Source of the DNA: Arthrobacter pityocampae
Lineage (GTDB): Bacteria; Actinomycetota; Actinomycetes; Actinomycetales; Micrococcaceae
Assembly (NCBI RefSeq): GCF_002927275.1
Contig: NZ_PRKW01000002.1
Location: 496,001-560,000 of the forward strand
Reading direction: 5' to 3'
DNA: 64,000 nt
The first letter of the stretch is position 1. Each line of letters starts with the position of its first letter. Shown here piece after piece: positions 27,017 through 35,688 of the stretch. A model generated the notes under the pieces. That model was not told the origin of the DNA. It saw nothing but the letters and a program-made list of their open reading frames with translations, and ran no database searches. Both the position numbers and the translations under genes were made by a program.

Positions 27017-27042
27017 CCCCGCCCGCGGGCGGGGGGACGCCC
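27009..27042. terminator. Bidirectional terminator between fadD and mtr
   Basis: Perfect 16-bp GC-rich stem (27009-27024 with 27027-27042) with a 2-nt loop, ending 3 nt before the mtr stop codon. It serves both convergent genes. Confidence 0.85.
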
Positions 27043-27045
27043 GGG

Positions 27046-28449
27046 TCAGTCGATGGCCAGGTGCAGCAGGGCGTTCTCGACCACCTCGGTGAGGGCGGGA
27101 TGGATCCAGTACTGGCCGCGCGCCATCGTGTGCGCGTCCAGCCCGAAGGACATCGCCTGCACGAGCGGCTGGATGATCATCGAGGCCTCGTGGCCGAGGA
27201 TGTGGGCACCGAGGATCCGGCCCGTGTGCCGCTCGGCGATGATCTTGGCGAAGCCGTGGGAATCCTCCATCGCCCACCCGTACGCGGTCGAACCGTAGTG
27301 CTGCACGGCCGTCACGACGGCCGTGCCCTCGGCCTCGGCGTACGCGAGGGCCTGGTCCTCCGTCATGCCGACGGACGCCGCCTGCGGATGGGAGAACACC
27401 GCGGCGGGGACGAACCGGTGGTCGCTGGCCCGCAGCGCCTCGGGGTGGAGCAGGTTATGAGCCACGATCTTCGCCTCGTGGTTGGCCACGTGCTTGAGCT
27501 GGTAGGGGCTGCTCACGTCGCCGAGCGACCACAGGCCCTCCACCGGCGTCCCGTTGCGCAGGACGCGCTGGAACCCGTCCACGGCGAGGCGACCGTCGTC
27601 GTGCGTGTCCAGGCCCGCCTCGGCCGCCCCCAGGCGGTCCGTGTTCGGTGTGCGGCCGATCGCCACGAGCACGGCGTCGACCTCCAGGTCCGCGGCGCCG
27701 GCCGGGCCGCTGAGCCGGGCGGTGACGCTGCCGTCGTCGTTGGCGCTGATGCCCGTGACGTCCGTGCCGAGGCGGAGGTCCCACTGGTGGGCGGCCTGCT
27801 CGGTGAAGGCGTCCGCCACGGTCCCGTCGAGGTGCCGCAGCATGCCGGCGGAGCGGACCGCGAGCGTCACCCGGGTGCCGAACGCGCCGAACACGTGCGC
27901 GAACTCCGCCGCGATGTACCCGCCGCCGATGATGAGCAGGCGCCGCGGCTGCTCGTCGAGGCGCATCACGGTGTCCGAGGTGTGCACCTGGGGCAGGCTG
28001 ATACCCGGGATGTCCGGGAGCACGGCCCGTGAACCGGCGGCGAGGACCAGCTGATCGGCGGTGATGACGTCCCCGGCGGCGGTCTCGAAGGATTTCTCCC
28101 CCGTCAGGCGGACGTACTCCTCGATCAGGGTGACATTCGGGAGCTCCTCCGCCCGGTAGGCCCTGCCGCCCCGGGAGATGGCATCGACGCGGGTGAAGAT
28201 GCGCTCACGGATGTCCGCCCAGCGCACCCGGTCCAGGGAGAGATCCACCCCGAGCCGCGAGGACTCCGTCGGGGCGGCGGCCAACCCGGCGGGGTACACG
28301 AACATCTTGGTCGGGATGCACCCCACGTTGAGGCAGGTGCCGCCGAACGTCCCGCCGTCGACGAGCACCACCTTGCGGTCGTCCCAGTCCGGGGAGATGA
28401 GTGTGTTGCCCGAGCCGGAGCCGATGATCGCGAGGTCGTAGTGGGTCAC
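27046..28449 (-). CDS. mtr: Mycothione reductase
   Basis: FAD-dependent, NADPH-using disulfide reductase that recycles oxidised mycothiol. The 467-residue product starts with IIGSGSGNTL (FAD binding), followed by the redox-active disulfide motif GGTFGGTCLNVGCIPTKMFV, the NAD(P)H-binding GGGYIAAEFAHVFGAFG, the second FAD motif WSLGDVSSPYQLKHVANHE and the C-terminal MARGQYWIHPALTEVVENALL with the catalytic histidine. Those last blocks match mycobacterial Mtr much better than glutathione reductase or lipoamide dehydrogenase. Its presence implies that the organism makes mycothiol. The GTG start at 28449 is 6 nt from a TAGACT box, so the mRNA is probably leaderless. Confidence 0.95.
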   Translation of the reverse strand: MTHYDLAIIGSGSGNTLISPDWDDRKVVLVDGGTFGGTCLNVGCIPTKMFVYPAGLAAAPTESSRLGVDLSLDRVRWADIRERIFTRVDAISRGGRAYRAEELPNVTLIEEYVRLTGEKSFETAAGDVITADQLVLAAGSRAVLPDIPGISLPQVHTSDTVMRLDEQPRRLLIIGGGYIAAEFAHVFGAFGTRVTLAVRSAGMLRHLDGTVADAFTEQAAHQWDLRLGTDVTGISANDDGSVTARLSGPAGAADLEVDAVLVAIGRTPNTDRLGAAEAGLDTHDDGRLAVDGFQRVLRNGTPVEGLWSLGDVSSPYQLKHVANHEAKIVAHNLLHPEALRASDHRFVPAAVFSHPQAASVGMTEDQALAYAEAEGTAVVTAVQHYGSTAYGWAMEDSHGFAKIIAERHTGRILGAHILGHEASMIIQPLVQAMSFGLDAHTMARGQYWIHPALTEVVENALLHLAID

Positions 28450-28455
28450 CCCCGC

Positions 28456-28461
28456 AGTCTA
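28456..28461 (-). promoter_or_regulatory. -10 element for leaderless mtr mRNA
   Basis: TAGACT on the minus strand, followed by exactly 6 nt (28450-28455) and the GTG at 28449. The arrangement is the same as at aroG and the kinase gene. Confidence 0.6.
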
Positions 28462-28474
28462 ACGGCGGCAGCCC

Positions 28475-28502
28475 AGCACCGGCCGCGGCGCCGGCCGGTG
28501 CT
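28475..28502 (-). terminator. Terminator after pyruvate carboxylase
   Basis: AGCACCGGCC (28475-28484) is the reverse complement of 28493-28502; the 8-nt loop is GC-rich. It lies 20 nt past the pyc stop on the minus strand and upstream of the mtr promoter. Confidence 0.7.
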
Positions 28503-28522
28503 GCTCCGGCCGGTGCCGTGGT

Positions 28523-31500
28523 TCAGGATCCCGCGACGACGAGGAGGAGGTCGCCGCCCTGCGCGGGCGCGGCGCCGGTGAAGGCGACGCGCTGGACGGT
28601 GCCGGCCACGGGGGTCGTGATGCTGGCCTCCATTTTCATGGCCTCGATGGTCGCGACGGTGTCCCCGGCGGCGACGGTGTCCCCCGCGGCGCGGGTGACG
28701 GTCACGGACCCGGCGAACGGGGCCGCGATCTGCCCCGGGGTCGAGGGGTCGGCCTTCTCCGCGGCCACGACGTCGCTGTGGACGCTCCTGTCCCGCACAC
28801 TGACGGGTCTCATCTGGCCGTTGAGGGTGCACATGACGGTCCGCATGCCCTTCTCGTCCGGTTCGGAGACCGCCTCGAGGGTGGCGATGAGCCGGACCCC
28901 CTTCTCGAGCTCGATGACGTGCTCGGTGCCGGGCTGGAGTCCGTAGAGGTAGTCGGCGGTGCCCAGGAGGGACACGTCGCCGTAGGTGTCGCGGGTGGCC
29001 CGGAAGTCCTTCGTCGGTCCGGCGAACAGGAGGGTGTTCAGGGCGGACCGGCGCTCCGACGGGGAGCCGGCGAGCCGCGCCTCGTCCTCGGCGGAGAGCC
29101 GGGCGTCGCGGGGTTTGAGTGCGCGGCCCTGCAGCGCCTTGGTGCGGAAGGGCTCCGGCCAGCCGCCGGGCGGGTTGCCGAGCTCCCCGTTGAGGAACCC
29201 GATGACGGAGTCCGGGATGTCGTAGGCCTGCGGGTTCTCCTCGAATGCGGCGGGGTCGGCGTTCGCGCCGACCAGGGCCAGGGCGAGGTCGCCCACCACC
29301 TTGGAGGACGGCGTGACCTTCACGAGCCGGCCGAGGATGCGGTCCGCTGCGGTGTACATGTCCTCGATCGCCTCGAACCTCTCGCCCAGGCCGAGGGCGA
29401 TGGCCTGCTGCTTCAGGTTGGACAGCTGCCCGCCGGGGATCTCGTGGCGGTACACGCGGCCCGTGGGCCCGGGCAGCCCGGACTCGAACGGTGCGTACAT
29501 GCGGCGCACCGCCTCCCAGTACGGTTCCAGGGAGCAGACGGCGTCGAGGTCCAGGCCGGTGTCCCGCGGCGTGTGCGCGAGGGCCGCGACGAGGGCGGAC
29601 GCGGAGGGCTGGCTGGTCGTGCCGGCCAGGGCGGCGCTGGCGACGTCGACGGCGTCGACCCCGGCGTCCACGGCCGCCAGGAGCGTGGCGAGCTGGCCGC
29701 CGGCGGTGTCGTGGGTGTGCAGGTGGACGGGCACCTCGAAGCGCTCCCGCAGGGCGGTCACGAGTTTCGCCGCGGCGGCCGGACGGAGCAGCCCGGCCAT
29801 GTCCTTGATGGCGAGGACGTGGGCGCCGGCGTCCACCATCCGCTGCGCGAGGTCCAGGTAGTACTCGAGCGTGTAGAGCGTCTCCGCGGGGTCGAGCATG
29901 TCCGCGGTGTAGCAGAGGGCGACTTCCGCGACCGCCGTCCCGGTCTGCCGGACCGCCCGGATGGCGGGCTCCATCTGCGTGACGTCGTTCAGGGCGTCGA
30001 AGATGCGGAAGATGTCGATGCCCGACGCGGCGGCCTCGGCCACGAACGCCGTCGTGACGGCCTCCGGGTACGGCGTGTAACCCACGGTGTTCCGGCCCCG
30101 CAGCAGCATCTGCAGGCAGACGTTCGGGATCTCGCGGCGCAGCGCATCCAGGCGTTCCCACGGGTCCTCACCGAGGAAGCGGAGCGCGACGTCGTAGGTG
30201 GCGCCGCCCCAGGCCTCCACGGACAGCAGCCCGGGGGTCAGCCGGGAGACGCTCGCACCGGCGGCGGCGAGGTCCCGGGTGCGGACGCGGGTGGCGAGCA
30301 GCGACTGGTGGGCATCGCGGAACGTGGTGTCCGTGACGGCGACGGCGTTCTGCTCCCGCAGCGCCTTCGCGAAACCCTCCGGACCGAGCTCGAGCAGCCG
30401 TTGCCTACTCCCGGGCGGCGGGGCGTCGGCCCGGGCCTCGAGCTGGGCGTCGCCTTCGGCTCCACGGCGGCCCTCGGGAAGCGGCGGCAGTTTCTCCCTC
30501 GGGTCGAGGTGCGCGGGACGGGCGCCGTTGGGCTGGTTGACCGTCACGTCGGCGAGCCAGGTGAGGAGCTTGGTGCCGCGGTCAGCGGGCACGCGCGCGG
30601 TCAGGAGTTCGGGGCGTTCGTCGATGAACGACGTCGCCACATTGCCCGCGATGAAGTCGGGGTCGTCCAGGACGGCCTGCAGGAAGGAGATGTTCGTGGA
30701 CACGCCGCGGACGCGGAACTCCGCCAGCGCCCGCCGCGCCCGGGTGACCGCCGAGGGATAGTCCCGGCCCCGGCAGGTGAGCTTGACCAGCATGGAGTCG
30801 AAGTGCGGGCTGATCTCGGCGCCCGCGTAGACGGTCCCGCCGTCGAGCCGCACCCCGGCGCCGCCGGCGGACCGGTACGCGGAGATCCTGCCGACGTCGG
30901 GACGGAACCCGTTCGCCGGGTCCTCCGTGGTGATACGGCTCTGCAGGGCCGCGCCGCGCAGGGTGACGGTGTCCTGGCTGAGGCCGAGATCGGCGAGGGT
31001 CTCGCCGGCGGCGATCCGCAGCTGGGACTGGACGAGGTCGACGTCGGTCACCTCCTCGGTGACGGTGTGCTCGACCTGGATGCGCGGATTCATCTCGATG
31101 AACACGTGCTGCCCGGCCCGCTCCCCGACCGTGTCGACGAGGAACTCGACGGTCCCGGCGTTCACGTACCCGAGGGCGGTCGCGAACTTCACGGCATCGC
31201 GGTGCAGCGCCTGGCGGATGGTGTCGTCGAGGTTCGGCGCGGGAGCGATCTCGATGACCTTCTGGTGGCGACGCTGCAGCGAGCAGTCCCGCTCGAAGAG
31301 GTGCATCACGTTGCCTTCGGCGTCCGCGAGGATCTGCACCTCGATGTGCCGGGGGCGCAGGACCGCCTGCTCCAGGAACATGGTGGGGTCCCCGAACGCG
31401 GACTCGGCCTCGCGCATCGCGGCCTCCAGCGCTTCCGGCAGCGCCTCACGGGTGTCCACCCGGCGCATCCCGCGCCCGCCCCCGCCGGCCACCGCCTTCG

Positions 31501-31969
31501 CGAAGACGGGGAACCCGATCTCGTCCGCCGCCGCGATCAGCTCCGCGACGTCGGCGCTCGGGCGGGAGGAGGCCAGCACCGGGATGCCGGCCGCCCGGGC
31601 GGCGTCGAGGGCCTTGACCTTGTTGCCGGCGAGCTCCAGCACGTCGGCCGGCGGTCCCACGAACGTGATCCCGGCCTCCACCGCGGCCCGGGCGAGCCCC
31701 GGGTTCTCGGACAGGAACCCGTACCCGGGGTAGATGGCGTCGCAGCCTGACTCCCGGGCCACCCGGATGATCTCCTCGATGTCCAGGTACGCCCGGACCG
31801 GGTGGCCCTCCTCACCGATGAGGTACGCCTCGTCGGCCTTCTGGCGGTGGATCGAGTTCCTGTCCTCCTGGGGGAAGACCGCGACGGTCTTGGCTCCCAC
31901 CTCGTGTCCGGCCCGGAAGGCGCGGATGGCGATCTCACCACGGTTGGCTACCAAAATCTTCGAGAACAT
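28523..31969 (-). CDS. pyc: Pyruvate carboxylase
   Basis: Biotin-dependent anaplerotic enzyme making oxaloacetate from pyruvate and bicarbonate. The 1148-residue product has all domains in one chain: biotin carboxylase (about 1-450; KILVANRGEIAIRAFRA, GGGGRGMRRV, EMNPRIQVEHTVTEEVT), the carboxyltransferase TIM barrel (about 540-830; DTTFRDAHQSLLATRVR, MLLRGRNTVGYTPYP, AIKDMAGLLRP, LHTHDTAGG), the allosteric linker, and the C-terminal biotinyl domain with the acceptor lysine in IEAMKMEASI. The start is the ATG at 31969 with AGGAG five bases upstream; the frame remains open for another 170 codons upstream without homology. It is divergent from a ParA-like gene. Confidence 0.98.
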   Translation of the reverse strand: MFSKILVANRGEIAIRAFRAGHEVGAKTVAVFPQEDRNSIHRQKADEAYLIGEEGHPVRAYLDIEEIIRVARESGCDAIYPGYGFLSENPGLARAAVEAGITFVGPPADVLELAGNKVKALDAARAAGIPVLASSRPSADVAELIAAADEIGFPVFAKAVAGGGGRGMRRVDTREALPEALEAAMREAESAFGDPTMFLEQAVLRPRHIEVQILADAEGNVMHLFERDCSLQRRHQKVIEIAPAPNLDDTIRQALHRDAVKFATALGYVNAGTVEFLVDTVGERAGQHVFIEMNPRIQVEHTVTEEVTDVDLVQSQLRIAAGETLADLGLSQDTVTLRGAALQSRITTEDPANGFRPDVGRISAYRSAGGAGVRLDGGTVYAGAEISPHFDSMLVKLTCRGRDYPSAVTRARRALAEFRVRGVSTNISFLQAVLDDPDFIAGNVATSFIDERPELLTARVPADRGTKLLTWLADVTVNQPNGARPAHLDPREKLPPLPEGRRGAEGDAQLEARADAPPPGSRQRLLELGPEGFAKALREQNAVAVTDTTFRDAHQSLLATRVRTRDLAAAGASVSRLTPGLLSVEAWGGATYDVALRFLGEDPWERLDALRREIPNVCLQMLLRGRNTVGYTPYPEAVTTAFVAEAAASGIDIFRIFDALNDVTQMEPAIRAVRQTGTAVAEVALCYTADMLDPAETLYTLEYYLDLAQRMVDAGAHVLAIKDMAGLLRPAAAAKLVTALRERFEVPVHLHTHDTAGGQLATLLAAVDAGVDAVDVASAALAGTTSQPSASALVAALAHTPRDTGLDLDAVCSLEPYWEAVRRMYAPFESGLPGPTGRVYRHEIPGGQLSNLKQQAIALGLGERFEAIEDMYTAADRILGRLVKVTPSSKVVGDLALALVGANADPAAFEENPQAYDIPDSVIGFLNGELGNPPGGWPEPFRTKALQGRALKPRDARLSAEDEARLAGSPSERRSALNTLLFAGPTKDFRATRDTYGDVSLLGTADYLYGLQPGTEHVIELEKGVRLIATLEAVSEPDEKGMRTVMCTLNGQMRPVSVRDRSVHSDVVAAEKADPSTPGQIAAPFAGSVTVTRAAGDTVAAGDTVATIEAMKMEASITTPVAGTVQRVAFTGAAPAQGGDLLLVVAGS

Positions 31970-32171
31970 CGTACTCCTGCATCCTTGCCGGTCGGGTTCT
32001 TCAGGCTGGCATGATCCTACCCGCGGGGCCGCGCCGGTCCATGGCGGTGCCGCCATGTGGACGGGTGCTCCGCCGGGCCCGTCAGCCGGTGGTCCGCGCA
32101 ACCTATGATGGACGGGATCACAGGGACATCGGGCCGCCCGTCGCGGCCGGGACAGGGTATGGGTTTCGAAC

Positions 32172-32996
32172 GTGCAGGTAGTGAGCATCAGCAGCCTCAA
32201 AGGCGGCGTGGGCAAGACGTCGATGACCCTGGGGCTGGCCTCGGCCGCACTGGCGGCCGGCATCCCGACGCTCGTCGTCGACCTCGACCCACACGCTGAT
32301 GCGACGACCGGGCTCGGCGTCCGGCCCTCCGGCCAGACCGATATCGGGCGCCTGCTCAAGGACGCCCGGCGCGCCGACCTCGGCGCCCATGCCGTTCCCA
32401 GCGGCTGGGTGGCGACCGCCGCGCGGCGTCCGGGCGTCCGGGCGGCCACGCTCGATGTCGCCATGGGGTCCGCGCACTCGGGCATCTACGACCGCCCGGA
32501 CCTCGGACGCCGCGACCAGCGGCGCCTGTCCTCCCTCCTGGCGCGTGTCGAGGGCTACAGCCTCGTCCTGATCGACTGCCCGCCGTCGCTGAACGGTCTC
32601 ACCCGCATGGCGTGGACCGCGAGCAACAAGGTGCTCCTCGTGGCGGAACCCGGTCTCTTCTCCGTGGCGGGCACCGAGCGCACCATGCGCGCCCTCGAGC
32701 TGTTCCGCCGCGAATTCGCGCCGAACCTGCAGACGGCGGGGATCCTCGCCAACCGGGTGCGCGAGACCTCCCACGAGCACGCGTTCCGCCTGGGCGAGAT
32801 GCGGCAGATGTTCGGAGACCTGGTGCTGAGCCCCACCATCCCGGAGCAGGCCAACTGGCAGCAGATCCAGGGTGCCGCCCACTCCGTGCACCACTGGCCC
32901 GGCGAATCCGCGCAGCAGGCGGCGGCCTCGTTCGACGAGCTGCTCACCAACGTGGTGGATCCGGCCAGGATGCGCAGGCGGACCGCGCGCGTGTAG
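32172..32996 (+). CDS. Orphan ParA/MinD-family ATPase
   Basis: A 274-residue P-loop ATPase of the ParA/Soj type. It carries the deviant Walker A motif SLKGGVGKTSMTLGLA (both lysines present), VVDLDPHADAT (Walker A-prime) and VLIDCPPSLNGLTRMAW (Walker B). No parB gene accompanies it. It is convergent with the merR-DUF151-ftsR-garA block and divergent from pyc. The GTG start at 32172 has no strong Shine-Dalgarno; TATGAT at 32104-32109 is a possible -10. Its cargo could be chromosomal, polar or another complex. It is less like Soj than the second ParA-like protein of this window (45846-46733): residues 60-130 hold a longer basic region (DLGRRDQRRLSSLL). Confidence 0.85.
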   Translation: MQVVSISSLKGGVGKTSMTLGLASAALAAGIPTLVVDLDPHADATTGLGVRPSGQTDIGRLLKDARRADLGAHAVPSGWVATAARRPGVRAATLDVAMGSAHSGIYDRPDLGRRDQRRLSSLLARVEGYSLVLIDCPPSLNGLTRMAWTASNKVLLVAEPGLFSVAGTERTMRALELFRREFAPNLQTAGILANRVRETSHEHAFRLGEMRQMFGDLVLSPTIPEQANWQQIQGAAHSVHHWPGESAQQAAASFDELLTNVVDPARMRRRTARV

Positions 32997-33041
32997 GCGC
33001 GGTGCGTGCCGGTGTGGCGGGCGTGCCGGGGTGAAGGGAGC

Positions 33042-33629
33042 TCAGCTGATCTTGCGGGTCACGCGGCGCTTGCTGAGTTCGTCACCGGGGAAGTCCTGGT
33101 CCGCGGCATGCTCGCTGGGGAGGGCAGCGAGGCTTCCCTCGACCTCGCGCCAGACGCGGCCGACGGCGATGCCGAAGACTCCCTGTCCGCCCTGCACGAG
33201 GTCGATGACCTCGTCCGCGGAGGTGCATTCGTAGACGCTCGCGCCGTCGCTCATGAGGGTGATCTGGGCGAGGTCCTCGACCCCGCGTTCGCGGAGGTGC
33301 TCCACGGCGGAACGGATCTGCTGGAGGGAGACCCCGGTGTCCAGCAGGCGCTTGACGACCTTGAGGACGAGGATGTCGCGGAACCCGTAGAGGCGCTGGG
33401 TACCGGAACCGGCGGCGCCGCGGACAGCCGGTTCCACGAGTCCGGTCCGCGCCCAGTAGTCGAGCTGGCGGTAGGTGATGCCGGCCGCCTTGCAGGCCGT
33501 GGGACCGCGATACCCGGCGTCCTCGTCGAGGACGGGGAGGTCCTCCGTGAACAGGAGGCCCTGGGCGTGCGCCGGGACGCCGGTGCCTGATGGGCTGGCT
33601 GCCTCGCCGGCGTCACCCTTCGGACTCAC
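33042..33629 (-). CDS. MerR-family regulator (Rv1830-like)
   Basis: A 195-residue transcription factor. After a lead of 35-40 residues comes the winged helix (GPTACKAAGITYRQLDYWARTGLVEPAVRG, about 41-70, then QRLYGFRDILVLKVVKRLLDTGVSLQQIR), a coiled segment and a C-terminal domain (SADEVIDLVQGGQGVFGIAVGRV) typical of the mycobacterial Rv1830 group. No metal-binding cysteine pair is present. In relatives this gene belongs to the garA cluster, as here (gcvH-garA-ftsR-DUF151-merR). GTG 33629 has GGAGG seven bases upstream. It has its own promoter at 33742-33770. Confidence 0.88.
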   Translation of the reverse strand: MSPKGDAGEAASPSGTGVPAHAQGLLFTEDLPVLDEDAGYRGPTACKAAGITYRQLDYWARTGLVEPAVRGAAGSGTQRLYGFRDILVLKVVKRLLDTGVSLQQIRSAVEHLRERGVEDLAQITLMSDGASVYECTSADEVIDLVQGGQGVFGIAVGRVWREVEGSLAALPSEHAADQDFPGDELSKRRVTRKIS

Positions 33630-33741
33630 GTGCTGCCTCCTCGTCGGGTTCCCCGGGACATCTGCCGACCGGACGGATCGGCAGGATGCACGCACGGGTA
33701 CCCCGGGTCCATCACGCGCGCAGTGGGAACTGTATCCTTCG

Positions 33742-33770
33742 ACGTTAGATCCCCCGAGGGGCAAGGTCAA
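33742..33770 (-). promoter_or_regulatory. Promoter of the Rv1830-like merR gene
   Basis: TTGACC (33765-33770), 17-bp spacer, TAACGT (33742-33747) on the minus strand: the best consensus-like promoter in the window. It predicts a leader of about 105 nt before the GTG at 33629. Confidence 0.7.
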
Positions 33771-33851
33771 AGACGATCCACCTCAAGATTTGCCGTGTCG
33801 CCGGCCGCCCGCGGAAAGCCGCCGGAGCGGCCGGTCCCGCAGTGCCCGACA

Positions 33852-34352
33852 TCACCGTTCGAAGTCCTCGGGCTCCACGTCGGCGAGGAACTCCCGGAAC
33901 TGGAGGACCTCCTTCTCCGCCGTCTCCTCCGTCCCGCCGTCCTCGGGTTCCCCGTCCGCCTCCGCGATCTCGACGCCGGCCACGGCCAGCACCTCGTCCG
34001 CGCAGAAGATGGGGCAGGGGACGCGCAGCGCGACGGCCAGGGCGTCCGAGGCGCGCGAGCCGACCGTCACGCCGTCGTCGAAGACGAGTTCCGCATGGTA
34101 GACCGTGTCCTCCACCGAGGTGATGCGCACCTCGGTGATCCGCTTCCCCGCGGCGGCGACGACGTCGACCAGGAGGTCGTGCGTCATGGGCCGGGGAGGG
34201 ACGATCCCCTGCTGGACGAAGGCGATGGCGCTGGCTTCGGGAGCGCCGATCCAGATGGGCAGGTGCCGCTCCCCCGCGCTCTCGCGCAGGAGGACCAGCG
34301 GCTGGTTGGACGGCAGTTCGATCCTCACGCCGACCACTTCTACTTCGATCAC
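33852..34352 (-). CDS. DUF151 (bifunctional nuclease-like) protein
   Basis: A 166-residue protein of the DUF151/BFN family, conserved in actinobacteria (Rv1829 in M. tuberculosis). The domain covers about residues 1-130: VEVVGVRIELPSNQPLVLLRE, LPIWIGAPEASAIAF, PRPMTHDLLVDVV, VYHAELVF and SRASDALAVALRVPCPIF. The last 35 residues are acidic and end in EVLQFREFLADVEPEDF, also typical of the actinobacterial group. Plant and some bacterial relatives show nuclease activity in vitro; the role here is unknown. The GTG start at 34352 follows the ftsR stop by 11 nt, so they are likely cotranscribed. Confidence 0.88.
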   Translation of the reverse strand: MIEVEVVGVRIELPSNQPLVLLRESAGERHLPIWIGAPEASAIAFVQQGIVPPRPMTHDLLVDVVAAAGKRITEVRITSVEDTVYHAELVFDDGVTVGSRASDALAVALRVPCPIFCADEVLAVAGVEIAEADGEPEDGGTEETAEKEVLQFREFLADVEPEDFER

Positions 34353-34363
34353 GGGTTGGCCGC

Positions 34364-35113
34364 CTAACTGTCCATCCGGGCTATGTGGCTGTGCACCAGG
34401 GCGCTGTGGAGGCCGAGGCAGAGTTCGCTGATCTCACGCGCGGTCTCCGCGGCCCGGGCCTTCGAGGCGACGTCCCGGCGCGAGGCCAGGGGTGCGACGA
34501 CGCTCTCCACCAGCCCCAGCTCGCGGTCCGCGGCGGCGCGGAACGGCCGGAGGTGGCGGGGCTCGATGCCGTGGCCCTCGAGCTGCACGCAGGCCTTCGT
34601 GACCTTGAGGGCGTGCTCGTCGAACCGGTTGTCCACGGCCGTGATGAGGCCGAAGCTCACGAGGTCGTCGACGAGACGGCGCGGCGCCCCCGCCTCGGCG
34701 GCGAGCGTCTCCGCGGTGAGCCGCCGGGCGTGCCCCTGCAGTTCGAGGGAGAGCTGGTCGGAGACGACGCGCGGCGCGAGGGTCATCCCGCCGGGCAGCG
34801 ACTCCGGGCGCTCGCCGCGGTCGATCGCGTCGACGTAGTCCTTGATCACCTTCAGGGGCAAGTACTGGTCCCGCTGGAGCGCGAGCACGAACCGGAGGCG
34901 CTCGACGTCGTGCGCCGCGTACTTCCGGTAACCGGCCCGCGTGCGCTGCGGCGAGATCAGGCCCTTCTCCTCGAGGAACCGGATCTTCGACGCCGTGACC
35001 TGGGGGAAGTCCTCGGCCAGCTCACGCAGGACCTCGCCGATGTTGAGGACACCGGCGCCGGGGGATCCGGGGAGGACGCCGGCCGGACGGCGGGCGGGGT
35101 GGGAGGCAGGCAT
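34364..35113 (-). CDS. ftsR: FtsR, MerR-like regulator of cell division
   Basis: A 249-residue MerR-like regulator homologous to corynebacterial FtsR and mycobacterial Rv1828, which activates ftsZ expression in C. glutamicum. The DNA-binding domain spans about 22-100: LNIGEVLRELAEDFPQVTASKIRFLEEKGLIS, then RTRAGYRKYAAHDVERLRFVLALQRD and the wing. A second C-terminal domain (about 130-225) with LTAETLAAEAGA and LVDDLVSFGLI is characteristic of this group. The ATG at 35113 follows the garA stop by 8 nt. The N-terminal 20 residues are Pro/Arg/Ala-rich and might not be translated if the start lies at the internal GTG codon VLN. Confidence 0.9.
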   Translation of the reverse strand: MPASHPARRPAGVLPGSPGAGVLNIGEVLRELAEDFPQVTASKIRFLEEKGLISPQRTRAGYRKYAAHDVERLRFVLALQRDQYLPLKVIKDYVDAIDRGERPESLPGGMTLAPRVVSDQLSLELQGHARRLTAETLAAEAGAPRRLVDDLVSFGLITAVDNRFDEHALKVTKACVQLEGHGIEPRHLRPFRAAADRELGLVESVVAPLASRRDVASKARAAETAREISELCLGLHSALVHSHIARMDS

Positions 35114-35121
35114 GAAGCGGA

Positions 35122-35613
35122 CTATGCCTGCGCTGTCGTGTGCTGGACGCTCTGGCCCGGGACGGTGCGCGCTGCGTAGAAGGTCAGGCGGAACTTGCCG
35201 ATCTGCACCTCGTTGCCGTTGCGCAGGGCCACGCTGTCCACGCGGTCGTTGTTGACGTACGTGCCGTTGAGGCTGCGTGTGTCGACCACCATGAACCCGT
35301 TCCCGGTGCGGCGGAACTCGGCGTGCTGGCGCGAGACCGTCACGTCGTCGAGGAAGATGTCGGCGTTCGGGTGCCGGCCGGCCTTCGTCACGTCCTCGTC
35401 GAGCAGGAACCGTGCGCCGGCGTTGGGGCCGGAGTGGGCGATCAGCAGTGCAGAACCCGCGGGCAGGGCCGCGACGGAGGCCTGCTCCTCACGGGTCAGA
35501 TGCCGTTCCAGTTCGGTCACCTCGACCTGCGGGGGCAGACCGATGGTCGTTGTCTCGGGAGACGTCATGTTCGGATCTTCTCCGTTTCCGGCTGGATTCA
35601 CGTGGCGCACCAT
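35122..35613 (-). CDS. garA: GarA/OdhI, FHA-domain regulator of 2-oxoglutarate metabolism
   Basis: Small cytoplasmic protein (163 residues) that, unphosphorylated, inhibits 2-oxoglutarate dehydrogenase and NAD-glutamate dehydrogenase and activates glutamate synthase in relatives. With the ATG at 35613 (GGAGG eight bases upstream) the phospho-acceptor motif ETT falls at residues 20-22, the same numbering as the PknB/PknG sites T21/T22 of M. tuberculosis GarA; this supports the start over the GTG at 35628 or the ATG at 35568. The FHA domain (about 55-150) has AGRHPNADIFLDDVTVSRQH, SLNGTYVN and NGNEVQIGKFRLTF. It lies between gcvH and ftsR, the conserved arrangement. Confidence 0.95.
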   Translation of the reverse strand: MVRHVNPAGNGEDPNMTSPETTTIGLPPQVEVTELERHLTREEQASVAALPAGSALLIAHSGPNAGARFLLDEDVTKAGRHPNADIFLDDVTVSRQHAEFRRTGNGFMVVDTRSLNGTYVNNDRVDSVALRNGNEVQIGKFRLTFYAARTVPGQSVQHTTAQA

Positions 35614-35688
35614 GGTCTTTTCCTCCACCTACTGCACGGCGGGTCGGCGTGATGCCGGCCATACCGTCCCTGCCTTTGCGAGGTGGAT

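Noticed and set aside
28778-31750. A 990-codon plus-strand open frame inside pyruvate carboxylase
   Set aside because: It is a shadow of pyc: low-complexity Arg/Gly/Val/His composition, no motifs, and complete overlap with a well-supported enzyme.
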